Below, in pieces: positions 46,828 through 57,474 of a DNA stretch of 64,000 bases (the stretch's first letter is position 1; each line of letters opens with the position of its first letter). Source of the DNA: Cryptomeria japonica. Lineage: Eukaryota > Streptophyta > Pinopsida > Cupressales > Cupressaceae. Below the pieces are notes generated by a model. That model was not told where the DNA came from and did not search any database. It saw only the letters and a program-made list of their open reading frames with translations. Both the position numbers and the translations under genes were made by a program. The stretch spans positions 1 through 64,000 of the forward strand of contig NW_026729285.1 in assembly GCF_030272615.1 (NCBI RefSeq), given 5' to 3'.

Positions 46828-49825
46828 TCATTTCTTTTTTTGTTTTTTCTTTGAAGCTATGAAAAGACTAAGTGGAACATCGGTTTCTTCATCATTTCCC
46901 CCCTCTGCAGAGGTTCCGCCAACTGCTTGTGATCTCAATGTATGCCTAGTCCTATATAGAGGACGAGGACATTGAAGCGAAGGGGTATCCTCTGCAATAA
47001 CAAAGAAATGGGTTAAATTCAAAAAAAATAATATTATTGTTACAAGTATTTCATTAATTTAGAGAACATAATTGTTGCGCTCTTTACCTAATGGAGCTAC
47101 ATCATTTTGTGTAGCCTCAACCTCAACATGTTGAACACCCTCTAGATCATCTGGAGTTGAAATACTAAAGGTTACATTAATGCTGAACACCAATTGTAAT
47201 TATATTTGTTTAAAGGAATAACAGTGGTCCTCTTTACCTAAGTGGGGAACATCATGTTCCTGATGTTGTGTACCCAGATCATGCTCCACTTGGTCACCAC
47301 CGACTACATGCTCTAAAATATTAACAAAAAAGGTTACATTAATTACTACTCTAATTACAAATTAATATGTTTAATTGTATTAATATTTCATTTACATGAG
47401 ATACTTACAATTCATGCAACAAGTTTCATGTAACCACCAGAGCCGAGTTTGTGTTGCCCATGCTTTTCTTGTCTTGCCTTGGTTGCCTTTGATGTGTCAC
47501 TCTGTCTATAGAAAGTTTGAAATATGTTAGATTATATAAATATAAAGAGTAATTAATTAGTACATAATTACATTATTAATAGTATATCGTACCTTCTTCT
47601 AGCGTCAATTCTCTCCTTGGCATCCAAAATCAGGTCCTTCCACTCCCTCTCTGGAATCATGGGGGGACACTCATACTTTAGGTTCCTCTCTAAATGGGTC
47701 CTGTATTGGTCCCTCACATACTTTAGATATGTGCCAACTTTTTCAAGGAGCTTGGTTTTGTCAAAGGTGTCATTTCCAAACCACTCAACCATTTGGTTTG
47801 TCAATTCATCTTTTAACATTTTTTCTTGGTCATTCCACCTTTTAAAGCAAAAACAAACCTGTTAGATTCAGAAATGAACTGAAGCTACATTTATTACACT
47901 TCAAGAAATGGATCAAAGGAAAACTATTCTAGCAATTATATAAAATCAAAATAGTGGATTAGGGTTAGTTCACATATGATGTACCACCTTTTACGTATGG
48001 TGGGCCCAAATATCTGCAATGCAATGTCACTAAGATGTTTATAAAAAATATCATTGCTTGCAAAAAATTCATGGGATCATTAGTCCAAAACGAGTGATCA
48101 TAAAGCAAATTACAATTAGAGTATATATAATAATAATTTTAAAGTACCTGGAACCTTTTGTATCTTTAAGGGAATCATTTCTTCATCGCTCACTACCAAT
48201 GTGGCCTGCAACATTCCCATACTAGCAATATGAGAAGATCTAGGAAACGATGGTATGTTCTTAGCAGTAGTAACCTCTAGCACATCCTCGTGTGCATCTC
48301 CTCCTGCAAAAAATGAATCCACTATGAAATGACATTAGAATTCAAGAAAGAACCCTTGAAGGGAAATAAACACATGACAAAAGATAGAGCAAAAGAGGGA
48401 TCTACCAATAGTGGGTGGGCTAATAAGATGTGCAATAGAGGATGTCTGCATGGTATGTGTTGCTGACATTGCAATCGGCAATACAGGTGAGGGTAACCTC
48501 TGATGAGGCAGCGACGACATTTGCATAGGAACATTGACAGCACCTAAAGAATAATACATTAAATATATGAAAAGTGCAAGAATTGTAAACAAGGATGGAC
48601 CTTTATTTTGAAAATTGACAGTATCAAGTATGATGTGTTTTGGTTACTCAGAGTGATAAGCCAAGCAAGCGTTAATACAAGAAAATCATCATCACCTGAA
48701 GATCCTCCAACACCTTGATCATGGCAATGACTTTCATGAGGGCAGATAAATTGTTGTAAAAACAATACGTACATATTTTAGTTAATGACATAAAAGAGAA
48801 TAAAATATAAACCATTATTGAACTTTTGTTATAATTAAAGCTTTCATTACTGCTTACTTGCAAGTTTTCTATTGTCTGAATCAATAATTCCACCCTCTCT
48901 CATATCTCATCAGTAATAGGATGCACGACTGCCAAAGCAACAATCTCTTTTCTAATTTTTCTAAGAGGCTTTTTTAAGAGTTCCATAGGGTGTGTAGAAT
49001 CTTCAGGGTCATCATCTCTTAACCCTAATGATTCCACATCCCTAAAGAGGTTCGCAGGTACTGCAACTCCCTTTCCCTTTCCTCGAACATCCGTCTGTGT
49101 CAAGAATATCATTAAAAATTACAAAATTAGTATAAATCACTAAAAAAAAGAACATAATAATGTAAAAGTTTGATTCTATCTAATTTGTACAGTTACAATG
49201 AGGTTTACCTGCTTGGTAGAAGTTTCACAACCTACATCCCTGTCTGCGATATGTGATGGATCCATGTTGCCCTGTGACAAAGAAAAAATATAAAAAACGT
49301 TAGTGAAATTAAACCAATAGACTTAGCAAAAAACTTCATAATAAAATGGTATATTAGATTCATTAATTGGAGGTTGGTTAATTTAAATGGTATATAGTAT
49401 GTACCACCCCCATAATATTAACTTTGTTTGTATCTATAAGATTCAAACTGTAATCATTTAGAAGCTCTTCGCCTGCACTTATTGATTTTATCGCACATAC
49501 AAATACATGATTTCCCTTGCACGCCTCAAATATGCAATTGGGTTGTTTATTAGTTGACCCAGGTCATGTACTATTTATAAAACCTGCAATATTCCCTGTT
49601 GCTTTTGGCTGACCATCAATGTATACAACCACTCGTTTACTTTGATCATTATGTTTTTGTTGTATATAATTTGCTGACAGTGCATACCTACACTTGCTTT
49701 TTTATATTTAACAATCTGCATCCAATTATTGTAATTGTAACAAGGTTCAACAAACTCCATCAATTCAGCAACTCTATTGTAATAGACCTTTATGCCATCC
49801 ATGGAAAATAAGCCTAAACCATGTA
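46828..49825 (-). pseudogene. CACTA second gene (Ptta/En/Spm-type), 3' part
   Basis: Several coding blocks on the minus strand are separated by short AT-rich introns. Near 49825-49590 is GLGLFSMDGIKVYYNRV and CYNYNNWMQIVKYKKASVG. At about 49112-48898 a charged block contains NLFRDVESLGLRDDDPED. At 47819-47600 is YRTHLERNLKYECPPMIP, EREWKDLI and KERIDARRR; at about 47515-47410 is KARQEKHGQHKLGSGGY. The last two blocks match the plant Ptta/En/Spm transposase domain (PF03004-like) in order. The final block, 47022-46828, ends in a basic KKKQKKK tail that could be a nuclear signal. In CACTA elements such proteins bind subterminal repeats and assist TNP2. The gene is split by the copia element at 49831 and carries stops. 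Confidence 0.65.
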
Positions 49826-49830
49826 ATGAC

Positions 49831-50715
49831 TGTTGGGAAAAATGGTGTCTCAACCTTGCATTTATGTGAGGTTACTATTTATAGTAAGTTTTCATTTGAG
49901 CACGAAATGGTGTGAAACTCTCCCTGAAGCTTCTGGTTGGCTAGATAAGCATTCCAGTAAAGTTTCGTCGCAAGGTCACAGCTAGTTTTGAAGATATTAA
50001 AGTTTTCGTCTTGGAGGGGTACAATAAAATGTTTAAACTTAATTTTGGGGACTTTAGAGGCTCCGAAACGCCCTGAAAAGTGGCCGTAACCGGCGAAGCG
50101 GGTTATGAGGTGATAGAGCACTTCGCGAGCTTTCTAGCGCTTCAAACGGTTCGTCAATCGGACACCCGGTTCTCAAGTTATGGCCTCCGGAAGTTTGTAC
50201 TCCTGAAATAGGAAAAATAATTTGTATCGGACACATAAATGAGCTGTAAAAGGGAGCAACATGTGTTGATGTGTGCTTTAACATGTCATAGAAGGGAGAT
50301 AAGGTTGGCTACACCTTATTGGGTGGTTTTAGCCCATGGTTTTGTAATACCGTTTGACGGTTTCTTGTATTGTATCTCCTATTTATGAGGTGTGTGAGAT
50401 AGAGGTTGTGTGTAAGAGTCTTATGGCTATTGAGTTGCCTCTGAATCTCTGATTAGTGCTACTCCTGTGAAGAGCTTTCTCTGCAAGTATTTTGTAATCT
50501 GTTTTTGATTGCTGAATAAAATATTGAGCTGCTTTTGGAGGGTGGGGTTTTTCTCCCGAAAGGGTTTTCCCCACGTAAATCACTGTGTTGTGGTATGAAT
50601 GCTATTATATCTATTTCTGTTTTCTGTAACTATTGTAACAATCTGAAAAAGTTTTGCATTACCCTCCTCTCAAGGTTAGTGTAGGAAGTTGTTTCTGCTA
50701 CTTTACTTCCTTACA
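49831..50715 (+). repeat. Copia 5' LTR (885 bp)
   Basis: Starts TGTTGGGAAAAATGG and ends CTTCCTTACA. Contains an AATAAA at about 50514 (CTGAATAAAATATTG), a plausible polyadenylation signal near the R region. The U3 part holds the promoter, but no clear TATA box was assigned. Confidence 0.95.
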
Positions 50716-50717
50716 AG

Positions 50718-50729
50718 TGGTATCAGAGC
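50718..50729 (+). other. Copia primer-binding site
   Basis: TGGTATCAGAGC, complementary to the 3' end of initiator tRNA-Met, two bases after the 5' LTR. This is the standard primer site of plant copia elements. Confidence 0.95.
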
Positions 50730-50839
50730 CTGATCACCTTTGGTTTCAATTGTGGGCAGTTGGGTTTTTTGAACTAATCCAGATTTGAGTGGGAGCTTGT
50801 GCAGAAGACACTTTTTGATCTTGTTGCAGGAATATTCAG

Positions 50840-53800
50840 ATGGCGAGTTCGTCAGGGAGAATAGAGGTGGAGAAATTTAATGGAAGTAATTTTGAGATGT
50901 GGAAGCTGAAGATGGAAGATCTGCTAATAGATCGAGATCTTTGGGATGATGTTGATGCAAATGTCCAAAGGCCCTCAGATCCTACTGCGGCAGCTCAGTA
51001 TAATGTTATGGACCGAAAAGCCAAGGGTCTAATCAGACTGTGCTTGGCAGACTCTGTTCTAATCAATGTCCATGAAGAAAACTCTGCAAAGAAGCTATGG
51101 ACTAAGCTTGGTGAGATGTATCAAGTGAAATCTTTATTAAATCAAATTTTCTTAAGAAAGAAATTGTATTCCTTGAAGATGGAAGAGGGTGGACGAATTG
51201 CAGACCACCTAGAAGCATTCAATATGATTGTGGCTCAATTAGTATCCGTCGGTGTTAAGATGGACGAGGAGGAAAAATGTCAGATCTTGCTTTGCTCTTT
51301 GCCTGATTCGTGGGATTCTCTTGTTAAGGCTATCGGTAGTACTTCTGTTGTTTTGAAATCTGAAGATGTGGTGGGTGCCCTACTCGGTGAAGAGATGCGA
51401 AGGAAGGTATCCATCAGTTCAAAGGAAGCCCTAACTGTTCGTGGAAGACCTAAGGAGAAAGGCAAGAAGAATGAGAAGCGTGGCAAGTCCAAATCCAAAG
51501 GGAGATCGAAATCTCCTGGAAAGTCCAAAGTCATTTGCTGGAATTGCGGTAAACCGGGTCACATCCGTAAGGACTGCAAAGAAGAAAAGAAGAAGAAAAA
51601 GAAAAAGTTCGATTCTGATTCTGAGTCCGACAAGGAAGATGGCGATGCCTTTATTGCGGCTTTGGCGACTCATGCAGGTAATGATGCCTGGCTAATTGAC
51701 TCAGGTGCATCTTTTCATATGACTTCCAATAGAGATTGGTTTTCTGAATATGAAGGATTTAATGGAGGTAAGGTGTACTTGGGTGATGATTCACATCTAG
51801 ACATTGTTGGTCGAGGTAAAGTTAGAATCAGGTTTTCTGATGGTAGAATAAAAAGGATTAATGGTGTGCTGCATATCCCTGGATTAAAACGAAACTTGTT
51901 ATCTGTGAGCAAACTGATAGATGCGGGTGTGCAGGTAGTCTTTTCTGAAGCAGGATGTAAGATGATTAAGGGTGCTATGGTAGTTGCTAGAGGTGTCAGG
52001 TTTGGCACTTTGTATAAGCTTGAAGCATACACTGTTGAGTGTAATAGCACTTCTGTAAAAAGTAAATCTGCGGATACTTCATTGGAAGATTTGAAGGTTT
52101 CACCTTCAGCAGATGGAAATGGTTTTTGGGTACCTAAGGGTGCTCTTTCGTCTGAAGCAAAGTTACCTGCAGAGAAGACTATGTTATGGCACCAGAGACT
52201 TGGCCACATTGGAGAAAAGGGTCTAAGGACCTTGAAAAATAAAAACCTTGTTGAAGGTTTGAATGACTGTAACCTTGACTTTGATTTCTGTGAGCATTGC
52301 ATTTATGGAAAACAAAACCGCGTTCAGTTTTACTCAAGTTCTCATAAAACTTGTGGTGTTTTGGATCTTATCCATTCTGATGTGTTTGGTCCAGTAGATG
52401 TCTCTTGGATTGGAAAATCCATATATTATGTTTCATTTATTGATGATTTTAGTAGAAGGACATGGGTTTATTTTCTAAAGAGTAAATCTGAAGTTTTTAG
52501 TCGTTTTAAATAATTTAAAGCAATGGTTGAGTTGCAGACTGGAAAGAAAATAAAATGTTTGAGAACTGATAATGGCGGTGAGTTTTGCTCTAATGATTTT
52601 GATAGATTCTGTAAAAACTGTGGAATTAACAGGCAGAAGACAACTCCGTATTCTCCACAGCAGAATGGAGTTGCAGAAAGAATGAACAGGACACTGATGG
52701 AGAAGGCTAGGAGTATGTTGAGTGGTGCTGGTCTCGAACAAAAGTTTTGGGCTGAAGCTGTTGCCACTGCTTGCTACCTAATTAACAGGTCTCCTACATC
52801 AGCTCTTGTTGATAAAACGCCTATGGAAGCATGGTCAGGTCACAAGCCTTCATTGAGACATCTTAGAGTTTTTGGTTGCGAGGCATATGCACATGTGCCA
52901 AAGGAGAAGCGAACAAAGTTGGAGAACAAGGCTGTGAAATGTATCTTCATCGGGTATAGTTATGGTGTGAAAGGATACAAGCTTTGGGACCCTGTTGCAC
53001 AAAAGGTAATTCACAGTAGAAGTGTTATTTTTAGAGAAATTAAGTCTCCTTCTGTTACACTGCAGCCAGAACAGACTAAAAAGGAAGATGTGATTCAACT
53101 TCCTTCTACACCTGAAAGAGTTGAATCGAGACCCCTAGATAGGCAAGAATTTGAGGAGAGCTCGTCTAGCTCTGAATCTTCAGAAGAAGAGGAAGAACCT
53201 CCAACTCAGCTTGTTCAAAGGTCTACAAGACATAGACAACCACCTGAAAGGTATTCACCTGATGATTGGAGATGTATTTTTGCTTTGAATACTAGTGTGG
53301 ATGAACCGAAATCTGTAGAAGAGGCATTAGGTATGAATGATGCAGAATCCTGGAAGATTGCTATGGAGGAAGAAATGGCAGCTTTGAAAAAGAATGATAC
53401 ATGGGATCTTGTACCATTGCCTGAAGGACGAAAACCTGTTGGTTGTAAATGGGTGTTCAAGAAAAAGATTGGTTCAGATGGAAGCATTGAGAAGTATAAA
53501 GCAAGGTTGGTTGCAAAAGGCTACTCTCAGGTTGAGGGTGTTGATTATGGTGAGATATTTTCTCCTGTTGCAAAAATGACGTCCATTAGATTTTTGCTTT
53601 CTATTGCTACTGCTTATGATTTAGAGGTTGAGCAAATGGATGTGAAAACTGCTTTCCTTCATGGTGATTTGGAGGAAGATATTTATATGACACAGCCGGA
53701 GCACTATGTGGTGAAAGGCAAAAGAAATTTGGTCTGTAAATTGAAGAAATCTTTATATGGTCTCAAACAAAGTCCTAGGATGTGGTACCAGAAATTTGAT

Positions 53801-54883
53801 ACATATGTGTTGAGTTTGGGATTTGAACGTTCTAAATCAGATCACTGTGTTTATTATAAATCTTATGGTGATCATTTCTTATTCATTGCATTGTATGTTG
53901 ATGATATGTTATTCATTGGTAAAGGGAAAGGTATGATTTCAGAACTGAAGTCTCAGCTCGCTGCTAAATTTGAAATGAAAGATCTTGGTGCAGCAAAGCA
54001 CATTCTTGGGATGGAAATTAGAAGAGATAGGGTGAACAGAAAGCTATGGCTAGGCCAGAGTAAGTATGTGAATTCAGTGTTACAGAGGTTCAACATGCAG
54101 AATTGTAGACCATTGAGTGTTCCTTTTACAGTTGGAATGAAACTATCTGTTTCAGATTGTCCTACATCCCCATTGGAGATGGAAGACATGAGCAGAGTGC
54201 CTTACCAAAGTGCGGTTGGAAGCTTGATGTATGCTATGGTCTATACTAGACCAGACATTGCCCAAGCAGTGGGAGTACTTTCTAGATATATGTCTAATCC
54301 TGGTAGAGTTCATTGGGATGCAGTCAAAAGAGTCTTCAGATATTTGAAGGGTACTTCAGAGTATTCTTTGTGTTATCATGGTAATTCAGTTGGAGACATG
54401 ACTTCCCTTGATATCCATGGTTATGTGGATTCAGATTGGGCAGGTGATATTGATAGCAGAAGATCCACTAGTGCTTATGTGTTTACTTTGTTTGGTGGTG
54501 CAATTAGTTGGATGAGTAAGCGACAGGCTGTGGTTGCTCTATCCACTACTGAAGCAGAGTATATGGCAGCTACTCATGCTTGTAAAGAGGCCATTTGGCT
54601 TAAGAGACTATGTTCGGATATTGGAATAAAACAAGGTACAGTGACAATTTACTGTGACAGTCAGAGTGCAATTAGCCTAGCTAAGAACCCGACATTTCAT
54701 GCCCGGACCAAACATATTGATATTCAGTATCATTTTGTTAGAGATATGGTCGAAGATGGTAGGGTGAAGCTGGTTAAGGTGGAAACTTTGATGAATGTTG
54801 CAGATGCTTTAACTAAGGCTGTGAGCACAGAGAAGTTTAGATGGTGTTCAGAGTCTATGGGCCTTATGGCCCCTAGCAATTGA
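50840..54883 (+). pseudogene. Copia gag-pol polyprotein, one in-frame stop
   Basis: One frame of 1,347 codons starting at ATG 50840, with TAA at codon 558 (52511-52513), inside integrase, as the only interruption. A downstream ATG at 52523 is in the same frame. In order: gag with KFNGSNFEMWKLKMEDLL; zinc knuckle CWNCGKPGHIRKDC at about 233-246; protease DSGA at about 287-290; GAG-pre-integrase LWHQRLGH at about 449. Integrase follows, with catalytic residues in SDVFGP, TDNGGEF (about 576) and NGVAERMNR. Reverse transcriptase has KARLVAKGYSQ, VKTAFLHGDLEED and YVDDM (about 1019). RNase H has DSDWAGD, STTEAEYMA and CDSQSAISLAKNP. All catalytic signatures look intact. Intact relatives make virus-like particles and a cDNA that is integrated. 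The stop should cut off most of integrase, RT and RNase H unless read through. Confidence 0.93.
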
Positions 54884-54927
54884 TTCATTGTGTTGACATT
54901 CCCTTCCGCTCATGCAAGGTGTTCGAC

Positions 54928-54939
54928 AAGTGGGAGATT
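54928..54939 (+). other. Copia polypurine tract
   Basis: AAGTGGGAGATT immediately before the 3' LTR. It is the expected primer for plus-strand synthesis. Confidence 0.8.
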
Positions 54940-55824
54940 TGTTGGGAAAAATGGTGTCTCAACCTTGCATTTATGTGAGGTTACTATTTATAGTAAGTTT
55001 TCATTTGAGCATGAAATGGTGTGAAACTCTCCCTGAAGCTTCTGGTTGGCTAGATAAGCATTCTGGTAAAGTTTCGTCGCAAGGTCACAGCTAATTTTGA
55101 AGATATTAAAGTTTTCGTCTTGGAGGGGTGCAATAAAATGTTTAAACTTAATTTTGGGGACTTTAGAGGCTCCGAAATGCCCTGAAAAGTGGCCGTAACC
55201 GGCGAAGCGGGTTACGAGGTGATAGAGCACTTCGCGATCTTTCCGGCGCTTCAAACGGTTCGTCAATCGGACACCCGGTTCTCAAGTTATGGCCTCCGGA
55301 AGTTTGTACTCCTGAAATAGGAAAAATAATTTGTATCGGACACATAAATGAGCTGTAAAAGGGAGCGACACATGTTGATGTGTGCTTTAACATGTCATAG
55401 AAGGGAGATAAGGTCGGCTACACCTTATTGGGTGGTTTTAGCCCATGGTTTTGTAATACCGTTTGACGGTTTCTTGTATTGTATCTCCTATTTATGAGGT
55501 GTGTGAGATAGAGGTTGTGTGTAAGAGTCTTATGGCTATTGAGTTGCCTCTGAATCTATGATTAGTGCTACTCCTATGAAGAGCTTGCTCTGCAAGTATT
55601 TTGTAATCTATTTTTGATTGCTGAATAAAATATTGAGCTGCTTTTGGAGGGTGGGGTTTTTCTCCCGAAAGGGTTTTCCCCACGTAAATCACTGTGTTGT
55701 GGTATGAATGCTATTATATCTATTTCTGTTTTTTGTAACTGCTGTAACAATCTGAAAAAATTTTGCATTACCCTCCTCTCAAGGTTAGTGTAGGAAGTTG
55801 TTTCCGCTACTTTACTTCCTTACA
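54940..55824 (+). repeat. Copia 3' LTR (885 bp)
   Basis: Same length as the 5' LTR with no net indel and about 23 substitutions by eye. It ends CTTCCTTACA before the ATGAC duplication. Confidence 0.95.
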
Positions 55825-55829
55825 ATGAC

Positions 55830-56152
55830 GAAGATGTTATGCGATATATCCTATCGCTAACACAAAAATCGGTGTTTATTGGAGGAAGTTCCTTGGGCAC
55901 CCATTGTTTCTATAGATGTATGTACCTCAGTGGCACCTCAATTTCGCCTTTGGTCTCATCATCATAAGAACATGACCCCCCTTGAGCAAGGAAATATTTC
56001 ATGCGTTTATTGAATTTTCTTCTAATCGTTTGACCTCTTGTTGATCTTCCTATTGTAGACTTACTACATGTGTCACTTTCATTTTCTATTCCTTTATTTT
56101 CCTCACTCGATGAAGACGTATCTGACAAATACCTATTTGGGGGTACTTGCAC
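55830..56152 (-). pseudogene. CACTA second gene, 5' part, split by copia
   Basis: Starts MQVPPNRYLSDTSSSSEEN, with a basic stretch RRKFNKRMKYF, and runs to EIEVPLRYIHL and a TAG, then continues KQWVPKELPPINTDF and RIYRITSSS up to the copia target site. If the copia element and one ATGAC copy are set aside, the frame continues without a break into the block at 49825-49590 (SSS then LHGLGLFSMDG). The two parts therefore belong to one exon. The TAG between them is a second defect or a misread intron border. Confidence 0.65.
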
Positions 56153-57228
56153 TCCATGAAATGAGAGAGTTAATTAGTAATGAGAGAAATTTTGCAAATG
56201 AGGGTAATGTTGATGAAGATGTCAACCCTAAAGTTGATTTTGGGATTAAAATTGGAATAAGTCCAACTGGGGCCTCAAGTGTTGATAATTGTAAATTAGA
56301 TTTGTTGCTAATGTTGAGGTTTGAAAAATTGGGGAAGTTTGTTTTCCAAGTAATTTTTTTTAAAAATTGTTTCTATAGGGTGTATTGACTAGTTATACAT
56401 GTCCATCCATGAGACTGTGCAGGATCCTCGTCAAAGGGGTTCAAGGTCATGTACAATGTAATCCAATTATCTTATGTTAGCTAAAAATTACATAGTACAC
56501 AACATGAACAACATGAACTTTGTAGACAAAAAGAGTATTAAATAATAAAAAGATGTTGTCATCAAAATCATTGTAAAATTTTTAATTCGTTACCTTTACT
56601 TTATGTAGACTATGTAGGATCCTCAACCAAATGGTTAATGATGTCTATAGTCAAAAAACTATTCCCACCAAGGGTGGCAGCATCACACAGGGACTATACC
56701 TGAAATCAACACCATCAATTGAGCATCATAAGCATTACTACATTTGTAAGTTGATAAACAATAAATGCATACATATCATAAGCATCACATGATTTTTCAT
56801 CATCTATGTAATTGAGCATCACAATTAGCATCACATATGTGTCATCATAAACATGTAATCCATCACATATGTATCATATATCACCATCCATCACATAGTT
56901 AATAAACAATCCACATTCTATAAATAAACACAAAGTTCAAAAAATATCACATGCATCATCATAAACATGTGATCCATCACATATGTATTTTAAATCAACA
57001 TCCATCACATAACTAATAAACAATCAAATTTCCTTAAATAAACATAGTTTAAAAAATGTCACATAAATAGTCACTCTCCCTATCTCCATCTCCATATTAA
57101 AAGGTGCATCATGAGTTAGTTATGTAATGGCATTAGAATTCAAACATAATGAATTAATTATGTACAAAAAATTCTTTCAAGAAGTCAATATTAAATAGAT
57201 AATATACTAATCGCATACCTCATACATT
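56153..57228. repeat. Intergenic part of the CACTA element with TCATCACAT-type repeats
   Basis: From about 56690 to 57070 the sequence is a diverged repeat of CATCACATATGTAT, CATAAACATGTGATCCATC and AACTAATAAACAATC phrases. A plus-strand frame at 56068-56388 has no recognised motif. This is the spacer between the two minus-strand CACTA genes. Confidence 0.55.
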
Positions 57229-57277
57229 TCATTCTTCATCATCATGAACATCAAGGTCATCATCGCCAACATCATCG

Positions 57278-57319
<42 letters not shown>

Positions 57320-57437
57320 ATGTCTTCGCCATCATCATCACCATCAACGTCTTCGCCATCGCCATCACCATCACCATCACCATCACCATCACCATCACCA
57401 TCATCACCATCACCATCACCACCACCATCACCATTAC

Positions 57438-57474
<37 letters not shown>

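Larger units (their letters stand above)
49831..55824 (+). mobile_element. Ty1/copia retrotransposon, nearly intact (5,994 bp)
   Basis: Complete structure: two 885-bp LTRs, a primer-binding site two bases after the 5' LTR, one gag-pol frame, and a purine-rich AAGTGGGAGATT just before the 3' LTR. Flanking target-site duplications ATGAC are at 49826-49830 and 55825-55829. Domain order PR-INT-RT-RNase H defines Ty1/copia, and the protein resembles the Tnt1 (Tork) group. The LTRs differ at about 23 positions by eye (about 2.6%), so insertion is fairly recent on a plant scale. It lies inside an exon of the second CACTA gene, in the opposite orientation. Confidence 0.95.

Noticed and set aside
51280-52302. 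Minus-strand frames within the copia gag-pol
   Set aside because: They are antisense to a fully recognisable polyprotein and have no motif of their own.
56068-56388. Plus-strand frame of 106 codons after the copia element
   Set aside because: It overlaps the minus-strand CACTA exon at its start and shows no recognised motif.
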